A DNA stretch of 64,000 nucleotides from Leptodontidium sp. MPI-SDFR-AT-0119 (lineage: Eukaryota > Ascomycota > Leotiomycetes > Helotiales > Leptodontidiaceae). The notes under the pieces were generated by a model. It had not been told where the DNA came from and made no database searches. It worked only from the letters and a program-made list of their open reading frames with translations. Shown here one piece after another: positions 21,866 to 33,204 of this stretch; position 1 is the first letter of the stretch; every line of letters begins with the position of its first letter. The stretch spans positions 1,054,001-1,118,000 of the forward strand of contig JAHLEZ010000008.1 of assembly GCA_020726505.1 (NCBI GenBank), read 5' to 3'. The position numbers were made by a program, and so were the translations under genes.

Positions 21866-23015
21866 TTCCCGTCTTGATCAGTAATTTAACGACTGAGGTC
21901 TTATCTCGCAATGCTTAGAGGAGAAAGGGTGAGATATCCTAATGATTGAATACGCAAGCGATGATTCGTGGCATGCATCGGATGGTACTGGAGAATATCC
22001 CTAGAGTTTTGTGCTCTGATGTTCTGTACTGAGCCGGAGATATTGAAACTTCTCATTCATTCGTCGAGTTTGATGCCGAGCTAAAATAAAATAAAAAAAG
22101 AAGAAAAACATTCAATCTACGAAGTTCTAGGAGATTCTTCAGTTTATTGAGTTCTAAAGTATAATAGATATCAACTACGCAAGTGATTCCGATTAATATC
22201 TTCAAGCTATCTCGGGACATTAAAACATATGCCATACGCCCCAGCCCACATCTCAGACCTTAATATCCTGCTCCAAAAGGTCACGCTCACTAGAAATATA
22301 TAATCCAATTCTCTCGACTCTTTATCTGTCGCTCCCAAGACAGGTGCTCCTGCCTAGGATTCCCAAGAACTTAAGCGGAGCATCCAGAGTTTGGAGCCGA
22401 AAAACGACTCCCTAACCTTAGCCTTGCATAAGTGTATTTACGACATGCAACAAAGAATGCTCGCGGCTAGACTAGACTAATTTCTTGGTCCATATATTCT
22501 CTGTGAGAGGATAGGAGAAGATGTTAGACCGGTATGATTGGAATGGAATGTGCAACGGAATGTGGAGTTTGGGGGCCACAGTGTATGACTTGTGTGGAGA
22601 CGAGGGGGCGTACCATTTGTGGATGAATGTGGGTTTTGGGGCCTAAGATCTTTGAAGTCTAGCTGAGAACTCGGTGTGGTGGCTACACAGCATAAAGTGA
22701 AGTGTCTGGGCCCTGGGTGGGCTCTGTATTTTGGCAGATACTAAGTATCGAGGTGTTGGAGATAGTTTCGTGTCTGAATAAGTCTTAGCTGGTAGTTCGT
22801 TAATGTGGGTCGTACTTTCGTAGACGATTTGCGATGTGCAATAAAAGTCAACGTCGGCTGCAGATGACGACTGCCAAGTTTGGGCCCGAAAGAGTTTGTG
22901 ATGTAATGATTGGGTGCACTCTCAACTAGTGGATTTACTGGTGGACTTGGTGACGGGAGCGTTGAAATATGGGACGGGGCATCTGGCGTGTGCCTCGTGT
23001 TGGGGCTGGGCTGTC
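21866..23015. other. Intergenic sequence, no gene seen
   Basis: No splice-consistent coding sequence. A short open frame on the minus strand (22053-22235) has no support. Confidence 0.5.
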
Positions 23016-23464
23016 CAGTGGTTGCAGGAATTCGTTGCGCACTAGGCTAAAATAAGCGAAACCTCACCAAAAGTCACCCTCTTCAACTTGAATTGGATCT
23101 ATAATTACTAATGGAAATGCTTTGAGGGGTTTAAACGTTTTAGTATTAAGCTGAAAAAGACTATATTGATATTTAATATAATTGTATTCATTTTATTACT
23201 TAAATTAATTAAGAAATGATTAAAGACAACCAAAATAACAAAGATTTTCCTTGCAAAAAGCCAAACACTTTAATCTCTTTTTATCTACTAATCGCAAATC
23301 TTAGAGCTGTTACATATCTAATTTAAATGGTACTGTAAAGCTAAACATAAAGTATTAAAAGGCTATAATAATAGGTTGATATTTAAATAACTACTAAAGT
23401 TGGGGTTTTTTGGTGAGGATCGCTTAATTTTAGGGGGTGCGCAGCGAATTCCTGCACCTACTGG
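23016..23464. mobile_element. AT-rich MITE-like element with ~50 bp terminal inverted repeats
   Basis: The left end (23016-23072) begins ccagtggttgcaggaattcg and continues ttgcgcac...ctaaaataagcgaaacctcaccaaaa. The reverse complement of 23408-23464 begins ccagtaggtgcaggaattcg and continues ctgcgcac...ctaaaattaagcgatcctcaccaaaa. The arms are therefore about 50-57 bp long with few differences. The interior (about 335 bp) is very AT-rich and non-coding. This is the structure of a non-autonomous DNA transposon; the AT-rich core may reflect RIP-like mutation. The target-site duplication was not resolved. Confidence 0.85.
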
Positions 23465-24280
23465 TGGCGCATGCCCCTTCACTTCATGGTATAACCTGGT
23501 TTCGGGCACATTTGACAAACCATCATACTCTCAGATACAAATCATTAGTCCTTGAGATTTATTTATTGATAATTGGGTTCTAGCATGTTTTCGGGCCAGT
23601 CTCATATTTGGAAGTGTTTGGTCATTGTCATAGAAACCAGTGAGAATAAGCGAGGCGCTGTGAGAGACCCTTCCTAGTTCTTGGAAGTAAACACAACTAT
23701 TACATTAAACTTTAATTTGAAGGCATCTCCAGAAAGTTCTTTCTGTAATGTCGAGGCTTTACGTGGTGAAAAGCGGAGGCAAACTCGGAGGAACAGTGGC
23801 CTCCAGCAAACCAGTATTCTTCCAACCTTTAGCACAAACACACTTGATATGCACTAAAGAACACACTGGCCAATATTGAGAGGAATTTATTACACTCTAG
23901 TTATATTCCAATTCTAGAAAGTATCCCTGCTGGGTTTCTTTCTGCTGGCCTGGGCGTGCCCCGACTCGTTGACACCAATCATTTCGGTATGCCTCCGCCA
24001 CATCTGCACCTTCCACCCACCTATCCCGCCTTTCCAGTGCATCCTTTCATTGGTTCATTCAGACTCTTGGCAATATGCCTCTCGCTTCTGCTAGTGTGCA
24101 TCAGTGTTCCAGTTGGGTATTTAGACCTCGTTGACAGCTCCGTTCCTCTCACTTACAACCATCAACATTTGCACCCATCGCGGACGGTCAGACATATTCA
24201 ATCTATCCCAAGCACGCCTTTGGGCGTGCAGCAATTTCTCAGCTTCTATCAATAATTTCCAGAGCTCGTAAGAGCCTCAG
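23465..24280. other. Upstream region of the C2H2 gene, possible 5' exon
   Basis: An open frame at 23956-24255 (PRLVDTNHFGMPPPHLHLPP, later YNHQHLHPSRTVRHIQ) may be a 5' exon or leader of the following zinc-finger gene, since it is followed by a potential intron end (gcctcag at 24274-24280). No in-frame junction could be proved. Confidence 0.3.
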
Positions 24281-25191
24281 CCTCGCCCTCGCGCGAAGAC
24301 ACCGAGTCTTCGCGCTCCGCCAATCCCGGCGGACTACAATGACCATAGTCTAGACAACAACCAAGAACGTCTAAACCTTCAGTATGTCAGCCCGTGGCAG
24401 GTTGAACTGAAGCCGAATCCCATCAATTTTGTTTTCGATACCTATAGCTTGCATCCCTACACCCCGTCTCAACTTATCTCTGTTACCGAAGAGCCTCGTG
24501 CTTCTGCAAGTAGCTCGGAGGGTAAAGGCACCGAACCTCTTCCTCCTATTATCTCGAACTTCAGCTCTACTCGGTCATCAAGTCCCACGGCCGCCTTAGT
24601 CCCCCTTCAACTACCAGGTCAAACCAGTACTATTCCTCAATCCCCAAGAACCGTCATTGACGAACCGAATCCGAAACGTCAGCCCTTGAATACTGCCCAT
24701 GCGCCTCTACTGCCCCCAATTTCGGATCGATCCACGTCGTTACGCTCTATCACTCCCACAAGCGACAATTCTAGGAGCCTAATCTCGCCAAACTCACAAG
24801 CCTTTGGCACGCCTAGTCCAGCATCCTCGACAAGTCAGAGGTCCAGGCAGACCAGCTACGGATGTTCGCTTTGCCATCAAGTTTTTCCAAAGCAACATCT
24901 TCTCAAGTAAGTATCTCAAGATTCTTCGCCGATTCCAAAGCTAATCGAGTGACAAGTCGACACAACACAGCTGTCCACAACAAGCGCTTCGTCTGCAACG
25001 TCCAAGGTTGCGATCACCAGGAATCCTTCGGTCTCAGGAAAGATTTGACTCGTCATCAAACTAGCAGGCATCCGTTGCTCTATCCTGCGTCAGTCTACCA
25101 CTGTACTTTTGTCGGTTGCCCCTACGGCCCTGGAAGCCCGAAATCGTTTCGACGAAAAGACAACCGTGACCGCCACATTCGAGAGCACTAA
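24281..25191 (+). CDS. C2H2 zinc-finger protein (start not resolved)
   Basis: Probable DNA-binding transcription factor. An in-frame stop lies just upstream of 24281 and no ATG occurs before the conserved part, so the start must be in an earlier exon. The N-terminal two-thirds is Ser/Pro/Thr-rich (SSTRSSSPTAALVPLQLPG, PASSTSQRSRQTSYG). Finger 1 (CSLC...H....H) is split by a 50-nt intron, 24907-24956 (GTAAGT to GACAAG); removing it gives CX2CX12HX4H. Finger 2 (CNVQGCDH...HQTSRH) and finger 3 (CTFVGCPYG...HIREH) follow, and the protein ends directly after finger 3 at TAA 25191. This arrangement of one classical and two CX4C fingers is common in Leotiomycete and Sordariomycete proteins of unknown target. 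Truncation just before the downstream hairpin is possible. Confidence 0.7.
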
Positions 25192-25316
25192 AACGGCTCC
25201 CTTTTCTCCTCCCTTCCTCCTCACCTCAACCTCTCCAATATGCAAGCTTAGGAAAACAATGACCTAGGACTGGTCCTTGCTCAGAAGGAAACATGGAACC
25301 CCGAAATTTTCCCCTC

Positions 25317-25361
25317 GTGCACTGTCGCAACGGCATTGGCACTGCCGTTGCGACAGTGCAC
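25317..25361. repeat. Perfect 19-bp hairpin, 7-nt loop
   Basis: gtgcactgtcgcaacggca (25317-25335) is followed by loop ttggcac and the exact reverse complement (25343-25361). It lies about 130 bp after the stop of the C2H2 gene, so it could be in its 3' UTR. There is no T-run typical of a bacterial terminator, and the organism is eukaryotic. Confidence 0.95.
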
Positions 25362-26250
25362 GGGAGCACTATGAAGAAGTGGAACAACTTCAGGCTACGC
25401 GCCAGTTTGGAGATCGAAATAGTATTGTATTTTGATTTGCTCAGTCACCTCAGGAAAAGATGGATAGAGCCATGTGAAGACTTCGAGACTGCGGAGACCG
25501 CTTGCGTATTTACCCGGTTGCTCAACGGTGCGCCGTGGACGTTGATTCTAGGCCTTTCATCAACCCGCGGGGGTTATGAATTTCCAATTCAACTATCGAA
25601 CTCGCGCTCTCACTGTCTCGATGCAATGGAATGTATCATGGATATCCCAATAGTCACTCCATCGACTACGAGGACGGTTTTTTTGATACCTGTCGGCGGA
25701 CTTTGGGGAATGAACTGTCCCCGAAATCTTTCTAGCCGTGTAATTAGTTGGCTCAGGTCAGATCTACTGGAAGCTGAGGAACTACTTATACGATCACAAT
25801 TTCCTTCCCCATACTGGCAACCAGACTGGACGATTTCTGGCAGCTCCATGCGTCATTCTGATCTTCGACCCTATTCCGTGGTATTCAACACAGACGGTTC
25901 TGCCAGGTTACCCTGCAGATCTATGGCATCGAATGATCGCAGCCCAGACCACCGTCCGCGCTCTGAGGATATCGACGCACCACTAAGTGTGTCAGTACCG
26001 CTTGTTTGCGGCCTTGGTATTCATCCTGGGCAAGGAGTTCGATGCAAGTAACAACATGGGCGGGCTGATATCAGCAATCAGCTCCGCCCCCCAATCTCCA
26101 ATCAAAAAACTGTGAGAGGTCTCTTTGATGTCTGAAATGGCATCGCCGGCGTGCGTTGTTCATCTCAGGCTCAAGCGACTATTCCCATCTCTTGAAGGTG
26201 ATGTTCTGCAACCTCTGCAGTCTATTTGAGGGATGTCTTTGTTTCGGAAC
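25362..26250. other. Sequence between two hairpins, coding status unclear
   Basis: A frame on the plus strand is open from 25293 to 26051 (252 codons including the hairpin), with no recognised domain and irregular composition (for example WTLILGLSSTRGGYEFPIQL). Another frame shows peptide-like stretches with many stops. This may be an old pseudogene; I cannot name a family. Confidence 0.25.
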
Positions 26251-26370
26251 TACGGTGGTACAGCGGTTAAGTGTTGTCATGGTACTAGCAAGGGCGCAGG
26301 TAACTTTAGCCAATGAAGTTACCTGCGCCCTTGCTAGTGCATGACAACACTTAACCGCTGTACCACCGTA
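26251..26370. repeat. Large near-perfect hairpin with tRNA-like arms
   Basis: Arms 26251-26306 and 26316-26370 are reverse complements over about 55 bp with a single mismatch/indel (catggtac versus catgcac), around a 9-nt loop. The left arm contains TGGTACAGCGGTTAAG, which fits the RNA polymerase III A-box consensus (TRGYNNARNNG), and GGCGCAGGT, like the T-arm start of class II tRNAs, but the B-box is cut off. This resembles a tRNA fragment duplicated in inverted orientation. Confidence 0.9.
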
Positions 26371-27959
26371 TGGATGAGATACCCGGCTTAGTGAATCGGA
26401 TGATTACCCGCCTACGCTTCGCTAGACACCGCTTCGGCACCGGGAAAGAAAAATTAAGTTTTCCGCAAACTTCTTTTCCCGCACATGCCTAGTGCTTCTG
26501 TTGTTTTGAAGTCTAGGTCAGCAATCTTCGCGCCGTAACAGGGGTATTCTCGCTAGGTTTTGAACGTCCTGTCTTTTAGCATGTTGGCTTGATGATTTGA
26601 TTTATTGTCTTTGGGCGTGTGTGCTTGTGTGCGTGTGTGGTGATATGAAGGGAGGATTTCTCGTGTGGCTGTTGCACTGATATTACGCCGATTGTGGCAC
26701 CAGATGTTCATGTTCTTGACTCTTCACATAGAATTCTGGCTTAGCCAAGTCGAGGTTATGGGAGCGTTTTGCCCTTCATATCATATCAGGATTCCATGCA
26801 GTTTTGGGGGGGTTTAGGTTGTGGGTTGAGGGTTGCGGAAGTTGAGTGTTTGGTTGACAGACACAGATACCATGACATGAAAATCTGTTTGAGGATTTTT
26901 CGGTCCATGAAAATTATTTGAATGCGGTGGACCTGCAATATCTGTTTTCTGGTTTGTATTAGTTGCCAAAAGACCAATATGAAGCCTGTTGGTAAATTGA
27001 AACTTACATGGAAAAGGCAAGATTTCCAAGCAGCTTTGACGGGCTTTGTTTTGATTGTTGGAGTAAGCGAGCTCAAACTAAGATATGACCCTCGCCACCT
27101 GTGAGAATTTCTCTATCCTTGGGATAACCATCAAAACGTAGCTATGAAGCTTTAAAAATTATAATAAAAGCCCAAGGGTTATCTCTAGCATCTTCTCTTT
27201 TAATTCTTCTATCTCTTCTAATCAACCTACCGACTATCAAAAGCGATCGGCCGAAATGCCCCAGCACAATCGCCAGCCCCCGAATCAGTTTGTTCTCGTC
27301 AAGGTATATAAATTGTATGCTTGGGAGATGAGGTACATTGTAAATATCCCTTGTTATCTTGATTATAGTGTAGAAAAAACTTGGAAAAGTGCCTGTTTTC
27401 TTCTGGGTAGAGGCTCATTTCTCATTCTTTACTGGGGCAGCCGCGAACTTCAAACTTGATAATTTCAACTCTCACGAAGCCCCCCCCCCATTGATTGGCG
27501 GATGCAGATATTCCTTAGTAGTACGGATGTACCCATTTCGTACGAGTAGAAGAACGCACTGGCCTAATTCTTGTTAAGTGAAAGTTAGATATCCCTCTAG
27601 CTGTGGCAAACTAAGCGGTTGAACTGCTGAATCCCACGATATATCGTGGCTACTTGAAATATTCGACTGGAATTATACTTCCTACTTTCTTGGATTCACT
27701 GGAATACAGTGCAGATATCCATGAATATTTTGAAGCTTGAGCTTCTAGTGAGATGAAGAAGTGAAATCAAGCTCAGAGTGAATATATTGCCTGTCGCACG
27801 GACCATCTCCATCCCCTGCCAAAAACTTCAAGCTTCTTTATCGCAGCCTCATCAACATTCCGAGGCCTTCATCTCTTCGACCACATTTTCTCGACACCAC
27901 AGCTGGACCGCTGCCTTTTCACTCCCAAACCCCAAGAAGAACTAGAGAACTCACACAAA
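26371..27959. other. Intergenic sequence and promoter of the SNRNP27 gene
   Basis: No gene recognised. Short AT-rich stretches lie at 26880-27180 and a C9 tract occurs at 27480. The last 150 bases before 27960 are pyrimidine- and CA-rich, as is usual for fungal 5' leaders. Confidence 0.5.
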
Positions 27960-29057
27960 ATGGCAGAACCACCATACAAACGCGCGCGCCGTCCAGACAG
28001 CAAGCAGATGTGGGACGAAGCCGACCGACGCGCACCCCAAGCACCTCTGCCCTCGCGTGAACGAGACGACCGCGGCGGCGACAGACGAGAAGATCGAAAT
28101 CGAGACCGAGACCGCGATCGCAGATATCGAAGTCGGTCGCCGCGCGACTCGAGGGGTAGTGGGAGGGATAGAGGCGGACGGAGAGATGAACGTGAGAGAG
28201 ATAGCAGGGAGGGGAATGGCAATAGCAGGGGAGGGAGAGAGCGAGAGAGCGAGGGCGGCGATGGCCAGAGGAGTGGTAGGAGGGAGTATAGGGATAGAGA
28301 GAGAGGTATGTATCCTGTTGAGGGTGTGGCGCTTTGTTACAGAGGTAAACCTAATGCGATTTCTCAAGATGGTGGAAATGCCAGGGAACGAGATGGTGGT
28401 AGGGAGAGGGAGACGAGGGAGAGGGAATATAGAGAGAGAGGTATGTACTCGACTGCCAGTACCAGTGCTAGTGCGAACACCGATGAGGTGGTGTTTTGCT
28501 TCAGAACTAGACCTGACTGTGTTTCTCAAGATGGTGGGAGGGAGGGCCGCGACAGACCCCGAGAGCGATCGAGGGATAGAGCGAGGGATTCGAAGAGAGA
28601 TGCGAGGAGTAGGAGTCCAAGACGAGAGCGAGATTCGAGGAAGGATGTCGAGGCCGAGAAGGATGTACCCAAGCCCTATCACGCCGAAGCCGAGTTCGCC
28701 AAAGCCAGGACCGCGACACCACCAGTCTCATTCAAGGTCAATACTGCAACGAACGAGCAGGATCACGAGAGAATGGAAGTTGACAGGGAGGCTCAAGCTC
28801 AACCAGCGAAGAAAGGAAAGAAGGGAAAGAAAGCCGCCAAGCCAGTTGAGGATGACGACGATTTGATTGTTGAGGATGATGGTATGGATGCTATGCAGGC
28901 TATGATGGGTTTCGGCGGTTTTGGCACGACACACCAGCAGAAGGTTGCGGGCAATGATATTTATGCTGTAAGGAAGGAGAAGAAGACTGAATACAGACAG
29001 TACATGAACCGGGTTGGTGGGTTCAACAGACCTCTCAGTCCAAGCAGAGAGACTTGA
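27960..29057 (+). CDS. U4/U6.U5 tri-snRNP 27 kDa protein (SNRNP27 family)
   Basis: Component of the spliceosomal tri-snRNP, nuclear. The protein starts MAEPPYKRARR, continues with a long RD/RS/RE-rich region (RNRDRDRDRRYRSRSPRDSR), then an acidic stretch (VEDDDDLIVEDDGMD), and ends in the diagnostic SNRNP27 C-terminal domain (GFGGFGTTHQQKVAGNDIYA, then YRQYMNRVGGFNRPL). The best model has exons 27960-28305, 28369-28440 and 28531-29057 (314 residues). Both proposed introns begin GTATGT, contain CTAAT or CTGAC, and end TTTCTCAAG before ATGGTGG. They are 63 and 90 nt, multiples of three with no stop, so a retained-intron reading also stays open (365 residues). The two intron 3' halves resemble each other, suggesting an exon-intron duplication within the RD-rich part. 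Family identity is firm. Confidence 0.93.
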   Translation: MAEPPYKRARRPDSKQMWDEADRRAPQAPLPSRERDDRGGDRREDRNRDRDRDRRYRSRSPRDSRGSGRDRGGRRDERERDSREGNGNSRGGRERESEGGDGQRSGRREYRDRERGMYPVEGVALCYRGKPNAISQDGGNARERDGGRERETREREYRERGMYSTASTSASANTDEVVFCFRTRPDCVSQDGGREGRDRPRERSRDRARDSKRDARSRSPRRERDSRKDVEAEKDVPKPYHAEAEFAKARTATPPVSFKVNTATNEQDHERMEVDREAQAQPAKKGKKGKKAAKPVEDDDDLIVEDDGMDAMQAMMGFGGFGTTHQQKVAGNDIYAVRKEKKTEYRQYMNRVGGFNRPLSPSRET

Positions 29058-29639
29058 TGAATGGGGATGGATATTGTATGTTGATATGGGTGCTTCTATC
29101 CCAAGACTCCGGTAAAATCGGCCGGTACCAGCACACCAGTGAATTTATTCCTTGTTGAATTTGGGACGTAGTATTTTCAGTGGCTTTGTCAGTTAGTCTT
29201 GAAGTGAGTCTTGGGGTGAGCCGTGGCTCCATCTACAAACTCAATTGCTGGCAGCAGAGCAAGAAAAATCCAAACTAAATACAAGGCACGCTAGACGAAT
29301 ATTGTCTACAAATTCTACGAAGTAGATAATAATTCCCCCAATAACACAAATCCAAATAGACCAGATCTCCATTTCTATCACTCCGTACATATTTCCTACC
29401 CTAAAGCGTCACTAGCCAGCCTTCCCTGCAGCCTCGCGCTCAGGCTGAATACGTAGCCACACACCTCACCAAACCCGCAACGGTGTTCTCAAGATCCATC
29501 CAGCCTTCTCTCCAAAACTACATCTCCTCCACCCCTCCGCCCTCGAGCTCCAAAACAATCCTCACGCGGGGCTCTGGCCAGCCATTCTCCTCCCAATTGA
29601 AGCTTAAAAGCCTGCGAAAAGCAAAGCAAACAGCCAGCA
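29058..29639. other. Intergenic region between SNRNP27 and glucosidase I genes
   Basis: About 580 bases between two same-strand genes; no additional gene. It includes the 3' end of the first gene and the promoter of the second. Confidence 0.6.
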
Positions 29640-32299
29640 ATGCTTCTCCCCGTTGCGGCTGTGCTCACAGCATGCTGCTTGTCGTCATCACAAGTGGTAG
29701 CTGCTGCGGCAGACGACCCTGCGATCCTGTACAAAGAGGTGGCGAGGAAATCGAACGATAGTCTGCTTTGGGGCCCGTATAGACCGAATTTGTATTTTGG
29801 TGTTAGACCCAGGATTCCCAAGAGTTTGCTGGGGGGATTGATGTGGTCGAGGGTGGATAATTATCAGGATGTGCAGAATAGTAAGTGCTGAGCTCTTTCT
29901 ACAACTGCATACTCCTAGTTATGATCGGGGGGTTTGGGGGTATTGGGAGTTGGATTTTGGAGAATGGCAGATGCTAATTGGTATGATTTGCAGACTTCAG
30001 ACATACCTGCGAGCAGGGCGATAACATGAAAGGTTACGGCTGGGACGAATACGATGCGCGGACTGGAGGCCAGCAGACGATCTACGATGAGGGCAATGGT
30101 ATAAATATCCGCACTATGTTTGTGAAGATCCCTGGAGGAAGTCACGGCGGTAGCTGGGCTGTCCGCGTACGAGGCACAGTGCGAGAAGGTGCGCCGCCGG
30201 ATCTCAAGAGTACGATTGTGTGGTACAATTCTCTGGAAGGACTTGGGAGTCTCGAGGTAGAGAACGAGGTCGATGAGTTGGGGTACGAGGGCGATGTTAC
30301 GTTGAAGGGAGACTCGGCTGGACTGGGTGAGTATAAAATCACCGTTACGACTGGTAGGGGAAGTCATCCTGCTTCAACACACCCTTCGTATGATGAGAAG
30401 CCTTTGGATAGGACGATTGTTCATTCGCTTCAGGCTCCGGATTCGATTCTCTGGCAGGTAAAGCCTATTCTGTTCAAGGGACTCAAAGAGGAAATCGATA
30501 AATACATCGCTACCTATGGAGAGGAGAACCCTCCACCGCCGTGGCAAGTATACACACTCGAGAACAAAGCTGGTCCTGGAAACTTGCATATTGTCCAGAA
30601 AGTCTTCGAGGGTAATTTCGAGTTTGATGTTATTTTCAACAGTGCCTCATCTGGCAAGGAATACACTAGCCAAGATGTTTCCGAGTTCTTGTCGAGAGGA
30701 TCAAGAGGATTCTGGGATCGATTCGTTGCTACTTTTGATCCTCAGCCACCGTTTGGTGTTGAAGCTTTGCAAAGATTCGCCGGAAGCATGTTCTCCAATC
30801 TGCTTGGTGGATTGGGATACTTCTATGGAGATTCTGTAGTGGATAGGTCGTATGCACCAGAATATGATGAGGAGAATGAAGGGTTCTGGGAGGAGACTGC
30901 CGCTGCAAGAGCCCAGAAGCAGGAGAAACTGGAAGGTCCTTATGAACTTTTCACCCTCGTCCCATCGAGACCATTCTTCCCACGCGGTTTCCTCTGGGAC
31001 GAAGGTTTCCATCTAATGCCAATCGCAGATTGGGATTTAGATGTTGCTCTCGAAGTTGTCAAGAGTTGGTTCAACCTGATGGACGAAGATGGATGGATTG
31101 GCCGCGAACAGATCCTCGGTGCCGAAGCACGCAGCAAAGTGCCCGCCGAATTCCAAGTCCAATATCCGCACTACGCCAACCCTCCCACCCTCTTCTTCAT
31201 TGTCGACAACTTTATCTCCAAGATCAACGCCATGAACGGCTCTAGTCCCGATGCTAAAAAAGCAAAGGAGAGCCTGGGTGACAAGCCCAACTCCGTCTAC
31301 CTTCAAGATCTGGATCTCGCACTTCACTATCTACGAGAACTCTACCCAAAGCTGAGAAAGCATTATTTCTGGTATCGTAAGACCCAATCTGGGGATCTGA
31401 AGTCCTATGATAGAGATGCGTTCAGCAGCAAAGAGGCTTATAGATGGCGAGGTCGTACACCACAACACATCCTCACCAGCGGACTAGATGATTACCCCCG
31501 TCCTCAACCACCGCACCCTGGAGAGCTACACGTCGATCTCATCTCCTGGATGGGTATGATGACTAAGTCTCTCAAGAACATTGCCACTCTCCTCGACTAC
31601 AGCGACGACGTCAAAGAACTGTCCACAATTGAGACAGCAATCCTACGCAACATCGACGATTTGCACTGGAGTGAAAAAGAGAAATGTTACTGTGATGCCA
31701 CGATTGATGACTACGAAGAGAACGCTCTCGTCTGCCATAAGGGATATATCTCTCTCTTCCCGTTCCTGACGGGTCTTCTGGACCCAAAGAGCGAGAAGTT
31801 GGGTCATATACTGAAGTTGATTGGTGACGAGGAGGAGTTGTGGAGTAAGCATGGGCTTAGGAGCTTGAGTAAGAAAGATGAGTTCTATGGCACTGATGAG
31901 AATTACTGGAGAGGGCCTGTTTGGATGCCTATCAACTATCTGGCTGTTGTGCAATTGCTCGTAAGCATTCCGTCCAATTTGTCTCCCCAAAACCCCCCGA
32001 AAACCAACTCAGACCAAAACTGACACACCTCTCAACAGAAATATGCACAAACACCCGGCCCGCACCAATCCCTCTCCAAAGACCTCTACAGCACCCTCCG
32101 CCTCAACCTCATCAAGACCGTCTTCGACTCCTGGCAAGAGACAGGTTTCGCGTGGGAACAGTATGATCCTGAGACGGGCAAGGGGCAGCGCACGCAGCAT
32201 TTCACTGGGTGGACAAGTCTGGTAGTGAAGATCATGGGCATGCCGGATTTGAGTGGTGGTGCTTGGGAGGTTAAGGGCGCGGGGCATGATGAGTTGTAG
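29640..32299 (+). CDS. cwh41: Mannosyl-oligosaccharide glucosidase (glucosidase I, GH63)
   Basis: ER-resident processing enzyme that removes the terminal alpha-1,2-glucose from the Glc3Man9GlcNAc2 N-glycan, the first trimming step. Exons are 29640-29880, 29994-31960 and 32039-32299, with GTAAGT..TTTGCAG and GTAAGC..CAACAG introns, giving 822 residues, close to the yeast enzyme (833). The N-terminus is a hydrophobic signal ([20 protein letters not shown]). The beta-rich N-domain begins [18 protein letters not shown]. The (alpha/alpha)6 catalytic domain contains [18 protein letters not shown], with the Asp-Glu pair expected at the GH63 acid/base site, [10 protein letters not shown], and near the C-terminus [16 protein letters not shown] and [15 protein letters not shown]. 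No damage is seen. It lies downstream of SNRNP27 on the same strand and is probably a housekeeping gene. Confidence 0.96.
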
Positions 32300-33204
32300 A
32301 GAGGGGGAGATGATGACAGGGAGAAAAAAAAAGAGGGGAGCGAAAGGGAAGCGAGGGATGAGGTGTATATATGTGACATATTATTGCGGTGTTGGAAAAG
32401 TCTCGAATTTACTCATTGCCTTTCATTTCACTTCATTTTTGAATATTACACGACACAACCTCTACCTACTTTCGAAACCCACGTCTTATACTCTGTTATA
32501 TATCAGGCGGTCGAGAAATAGTGATAGATACGGAGATAGAAAGTAAGGTTCATTTCTCCAATTGGGAAACTCACAGGAATTGTAAGGGAAGGCAGACAAG
32601 TCCAAACCTTGCACGTGATTAAACATTTCCAGCTTCCAAAAAGAGTTCTCTCTCGCTAAATTAAAACCCCTCGCCTATATAAATTCCGATTTTCTGTAAA
32701 ATGCGAGAGGAAGAGTACCTGTTGACTTCTGGCGCGACATGTATTCCATCTAGCGGTCCGAAAAAGCCACACCCATCTATTTGCATCCAAGGAAGCACCA
32801 GACCTGGCAGGAATCACCGAGTAGGAATGTCTTTAAGCGAGCGAGCGGCTATTTCTATCCCGAAGGATCCTCCGTATTTTATAGCGAATCATCGTTCGAG
32901 TACTATATCCTGCCAAAAGGCTGTTTCACGTTGGAGATAACTTTACTGGTTTGAGAGGTTGTGCAACAGGGCTTAGTGCTTATTATTACCCTGAGTGGCT
33001 GATGGTTGATCGCCGCCCCGCCTTAGGGGGAGGCACAGGATGCAGATGTGGACTTGTGCCTCTCGGCTGTTGCAGACCTTGGTTGGGAAGGTGTGGTATG
33101 ATTTTTCAGGCACTCGGCTGTGTCTCTTATTTGTATTTGTATTTTGTTCCTGGATTTCACTGGACCTCCTCTCGAGAGTTCGTGGATTGTTTTACATCGC
33201 AAAT
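32300..33204. other. Intergenic region, no gene supported
   Basis: Includes the 3' UTR of the glucosidase gene (A-rich and G-rich just after the stop) and the promoter of the next gene. An 79-codon frame at 32701 has no support. Confidence 0.5.

Noticed and set aside
25293..26051. 252-codon plus-strand ORF
   Set aside because: It starts within the hairpin, has irregular composition and no recognisable domain; kept only as an unclear region.
27951..28682. 243-codon minus-strand ORF opposite SNRNP27
   Set aside because: Antisense of the Arg/Asp/Ser-rich coding region, where open antisense frames are expected.
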